The notes beneath the pieces were generated by a model. The model was not told the DNA's origin and did not search any database. It saw nothing but the letters and a program-made list of their open reading frames with translations. A stretch of 64,000 nt of DNA from Myxococcus fulvus (lineage in GTDB: Bacteria > Myxococcota > Myxococcia > Myxococcales > Myxococcaceae). Shown here one piece after another: positions 61,635 to 64,000 of the stretch; position 1 is the stretch's first letter, and the number at the start of each line of letters is the position of its first letter. The stretch is from assembly GCF_900111765.1 (NCBI RefSeq), contig NZ_FOIB01000002.1:558001-622000 (forward strand). Direction: 5' to 3'. The translations under genes and the position numbers were made by a program.

Positions 61635-63218
61635 CTAAGGCCGGCGCCGGTAGACGTGCAGCGGCGCGGTGAAGCCGTCCAGCTCCTCGTAGGCGACGCC
61701 GTCCAACGTCAGCGTGCGCCCCTCCAGCGTCACCCCGGGGTCCTTCGCCAGCGCGCCCTGGTCGAAGCGCACCAGCACCTCCGGCCGCGTCTCCCCCAAG
61801 AGCTTGCGGAAGGTGTCCCAGCGCACGCGCGCGATGCGCTCCTCGGGCAGCCCGGAGAAGAAGGCCACCTGCAGGTCCATGTAGCTGGGGTCCGTATCCA
61901 GCGCGAGCGCCCCGCCCTTCTCGGCCACCTCCGCCTTCACGAAGTCCGCCACGCGCATCACCGGCACGGGGTTGGTCGACGTGGGGCTCACCGGCCGCAG
62001 GGACGTCTGCAGGCGCCCGTCGTCGCGGAACGTGTACAGGCCCAGCGCCACCGGCAGCACCACCGCGAGCAGCGCGGACACGCCCGCCACCGCCTTGCGC
62101 GCGCCCTCGCTCCTGGAGCCCATCAGCGCCCAGAAGCCGAACGCGACGAAAACCGGCACCACCGCCAGCTGCGTCACCGTGAAGCGCCCCAGCGGCACGA
62201 AGTTGAGCAGCACCACCGCGCGGAACGTGAAGTACGCCGCGGGCACCACCGCCGCCGCCACCAGCCAGCGCGTGTCCGGCCGCGCCTTCCACGCCTTCAC
62301 CATGCCCCACAGGCCGAGCAGCCCCACGCCCGGCGTCAGGGTGAAGAGCGCCACGCCCGGCCAGAAGAACAGCTGCTGCGCGCGCCAGCCAATGGCCGCC
62401 CCCGAGCCCGCCGAGGACGCCACCCAGTCCCGGTGGAAGTCCTCCACCGCCTTCACCGGGTAGAACGGGTCGCCGTGCATCAGCTCGTTGCCCTGCATCC
62501 ACAACAGGGGGAACGGCAGGCAGGCGAGGCCGAAGCCCACCGCGCGCGTCACCGCCGCCACCTTGTCCTGGCTGCTGAAGAACAGCCCCAGGCACAACAG
62601 CGGGATGTACATCCACGCGTCGTAGCGCAGCGCGCACGCGAGGTTGAGCATCAGCGCGGCCTGGAACAGCGGCGCGAAGCGGTTCTCGTCCACCCCTTCC
62701 GCGTAGAACGCGAACGCGGCCAGCATGAAGAACAGCGACACCGCCTCGCTGCCCGCGGTGGTGGAGAACTGCAGGTGCATGCCCCACGCGCTGAACACCA
62801 GCGCGGCCACCACGCCCGCACGCCAGTCGAACAACCGCCGAGTCAGCGCGAACAACGGCACCACCGACAGCACGCCGAACAGCAGGCTCACCACGCGCCC
62901 GGCCACCTCCCGGTCGAACACCGACAGCGCGATGCCCACCAGGTACATGTGCAGCGGGCCGAACTGGTACGCGCCATCACCGTACGCGGTGATGAGGTGC
63001 GGGGCGCGCAGCCACCGCTCCGCCAGCTCCGTGCGCACCACCGCGTCGCCGTACAGGTTCTCGTTCACGAAGAAGACGAGCAGCCGGGGCACCAGCGCCA
63101 CTGCCAACAGCACTCCGATGTGAAGGCGCGTGCTCGGCTCGGGCGCGGGGGATGGAACCGCCGCGAGACTCGGCACGGAGGACGGAGGGTGGGAGACGGA
63201 GGTAGGTGCGGTCGCCAT
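61635..63218 (-). CDS. GT-C membrane glycosyltransferase (ArnT/PMT-like)
   Basis: A 527-aa polytopic membrane protein with about 12 helices. First periplasmic loop: FVNENLYGDAVVRTELAERWL, with the acidic residues (Glu, Asp) typical of GT-C transferases; later YDAWMYIPLL and a C-terminal soluble domain (about 425-527). It transfers a sugar from a polyprenyl-linked donor to an unknown acceptor in the periplasm. ATG 63218. It stands apart from the 4.2-13 kb glycan cluster, with a 614-bp gap upstream. A Pro/Ser-rich N-terminus of ~30 residues precedes the first helix. Confidence 0.78.
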   Translation of the reverse strand: MATAPTSVSHPPSSVPSLAAVPSPAPEPSTRLHIGVLLAVALVPRLLVFFVNENLYGDAVVRTELAERWLRAPHLITAYGDGAYQFGPLHMYLVGIALSVFDREVAGRVVSLLFGVLSVVPLFALTRRLFDWRAGVVAALVFSAWGMHLQFSTTAGSEAVSLFFMLAAFAFYAEGVDENRFAPLFQAALMLNLACALRYDAWMYIPLLCLGLFFSSQDKVAAVTRAVGFGLACLPFPLLWMQGNELMHGDPFYPVKAVEDFHRDWVASSAGSGAAIGWRAQQLFFWPGVALFTLTPGVGLLGLWGMVKAWKARPDTRWLVAAAVVPAAYFTFRAVVLLNFVPLGRFTVTQLAVVPVFVAFGFWALMGSRSEGARKAVAGVSALLAVVLPVALGLYTFRDDGRLQTSLRPVSPTSTNPVPVMRVADFVKAEVAEKGGALALDTDPSYMDLQVAFFSGLPEERIARVRWDTFRKLLGETRPEVLVRFDQGALAKDPGVTLEGRTLTLDGVAYEELDGFTAPLHVYRRRP

Positions 63219-63831
63219 GACGCGCGGCAGGATACGCAGGCACGGCCCAAAGCCAAGCCGGTGACCCCGTCTTCTCCCGACTCCCCGCAGCCGACTTCAC
63301 CCTCAGCGAACCGCGCGGCGGAGCGAGCACACCGCCGCCCTCGCGCGCCCTGGAGGCGCCGCGGACCAGGCCAACGTGTACCGCGTGGCGAATGTATCAC
63401 CCTTCGGTGCAGGCACGCCCGCCTGGCTGCTGTCAGGGATGTCCGACGCCCCTCACCGGCACCGCCGACATGTGGAAGGAACACAGACGCCGCCCCACAA
63501 CCAGCCAACAGTCCGCCTCTGGCAAGGCCGTCAGGCGTTCAATACCCCTCGCGTTCCGGGGGGGCACCTACCCCGTTGCACGCGCCGCCCTATAATCACC
63601 CTTGCCTCTTCACCCCGTGGAGGGGGCGCGCCTTTCGCGGCGTCCTGCCCCTGACACGAGCGTAACGCGCGGTCCCATTCCGCGGCGGGGTCCCGAATTG
63701 GCTGCAGGGCTGTCGTGCCTGGGACCTCGGCGGGATGGTTGTGGAATGGCAATCCAGCCCTCCAGGTTCACCATTCTGGCCCCCTAGGGCGCGAGTGCCT
63801 CGCACCCCAGGCCGGCTTCCGAGGGAGAGAC
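63219..63831. promoter_or_regulatory. 613-bp gap with a perfect TATAAT box
   Basis: No gene is supported; reading frames are short and rich in Pro/Arg. The plus strand has TATAAT at 63591-63596, the consensus -10 and rare at this base composition; no good -35 lies 16-18 bp upstream (a TTGCAC is only 9 bp away). It is 236 bp before the prkA ATG and could be its promoter or that of a small RNA. A GCCC-CCTA-GGGC palindrome lies near 63780. Confidence 0.4.
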
Positions 63832-64000
63832 ATGAGGGACGCTGAGAAGGGTTCGTGGGTCTCCAAAATCGCCGCGCTCCAGGACGCGAAGACCTACGCG
63901 GAGCTCAACTGGGAAGGCAACTTCGAGGAGTACCTCGAAATCGTCCGGAAGAACCCCAAGGTCACGCGCACGGCCTTCCAGAGGATCTACGACATGATCC
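63832..64000 (+). CDS. prkA: PrkA family serine protein kinase (5' part)
   Basis: The first 56 codons of a gene running off the right edge. Translation from ATG 63832: MRDAEKGSWVSKIAALQDA, then KTYAELNWEGNFEEYLEIV and RKNPKVTRTAFQRIYDMI. The FEEYLEIVRKNPxxxxTAFQRIYDMI part is the usual N-terminus of PrkA, a ~650-aa AAA+/kinase protein (now often seen as a protease-like AAA+). GAGGGAGAG precedes the ATG. The identification rests on this short piece. Many genomes have prkA in a yeaG-yeaH (ycgB) operon; its continuation is outside the window. Confidence 0.75.
   Translation, partial: MRDAEKGSWVSKIAALQDAKTYAELNWEGNFEEYLEIVRKNPKVTRTAFQRIYDMI

Overview
The window is about 69% G+C, has very few long intergenic gaps, and carries a complete gliding/twitching-type IV pilus (T4P) locus of the myxobacterial kind: PilA with PilG, PilH and PilI, plus the PilB-PilT-PilC-PilS-PilR block. 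Together with PilZ/TIGR02266-like sequence, many lipoproteins, HEAT/TPR proteins and GTG starts, this points to a chromosomal segment of a Myxococcota bacterium of the Cystobacterineae (Myxococcus/Corallococcus/Archangium/Cystobacter group). The genus cannot be fixed from sequence alone. No rRNA, tRNA, CRISPR array, insertion sequence or phage gene was seen.

Layout. 1-4.2 kb: pilD (cut by the left edge, minus strand) diverges from pilA-pilG-pilH-pilI (plus strand). pilA has a textbook sigma-54 promoter and two tandem palindromes upstream. 4.25-13.04 kb: a saccharide/glycosylation cluster (two membrane GT-C type transferases, WbqC protein, WecE aminotransferase, ArnC/DPM1-like GT2, methyltransferase, UDP-galactopyranose-mutase-like flavoprotein). 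13.05-20.24 kb: pilB-pilT-pilC-pilS-pilR on the minus strand with a sigma-70-like promoter before pilB. In M. xanthus, pilB-T-C-S-R-A-G-H-I-D are, from memory, contiguous and co-oriented. Here pilA-I is inverted relative to pilR and separated from it by the glycan cluster.

20.4-31.6 kb: ribF, trmB, a receiver-GGDEF diguanylate cyclase, a small lipoprotein, a Pro/Ala-rich protein whose C-terminus resembles Hfq/Sm, a cupredoxin, an exonuclease-DinG helicase fusion, an orphan HAMP membrane protein with a HEAT partner, a protein with a histone-H1-like linker, and a hexapeptide acyltransferase. 31.8-39.7 kb: alaS, a lipoprotein and a 1520-residue PilZ/Ser-Thr-repeat/Hsp70 fusion, all overlapping by 4 nt. 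39.8-48.3 kb: envelope and metabolic genes (beta-barrel, gshA, EI24/CysZ-like, large S41 protease, second outer-membrane-like protein, glycerophosphodiesterase, TatA).

48.3-58.8 kb: a leucine/HEAT-like protein with a zinc-ribbon single-pass repeat protein; a PhaR-type regulator, ParA ATPase and phasin-like coiled coil; two ArsA/Get3-type ATPases; a TPR lipoprotein; an M48 membrane protease. 58.9-61.0 kb: a TPR protein next to a two-repeat HrpF/NolX/HrpK-like protein, a possible type III secretion-linked pair. 61.2-64 kb: ruvX, another GT-C glycosyltransferase, a 0.6-kb gene-free stretch, and the start of prkA.

How the parts fit: PilS/PilR/sigma-54 drive pilA; PilD processes it; PilB/PilT/PilC extend and retract the pilus; PilG/H/I form an ABC-type accessory. 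PilB carries MshEN-type c-di-GMP-binding motifs, and a diguanylate cyclase and a PilZ-like protein lie within 15 kb, so second-messenger control of the pilus is plausible but unproven. The best candidates for undescribed biology are the Sm-like protein, the PilZ-Hsp70 fusion, the PhaR/phasin/ParA/ArsA cluster, and the HrpF-like/TPR pair.
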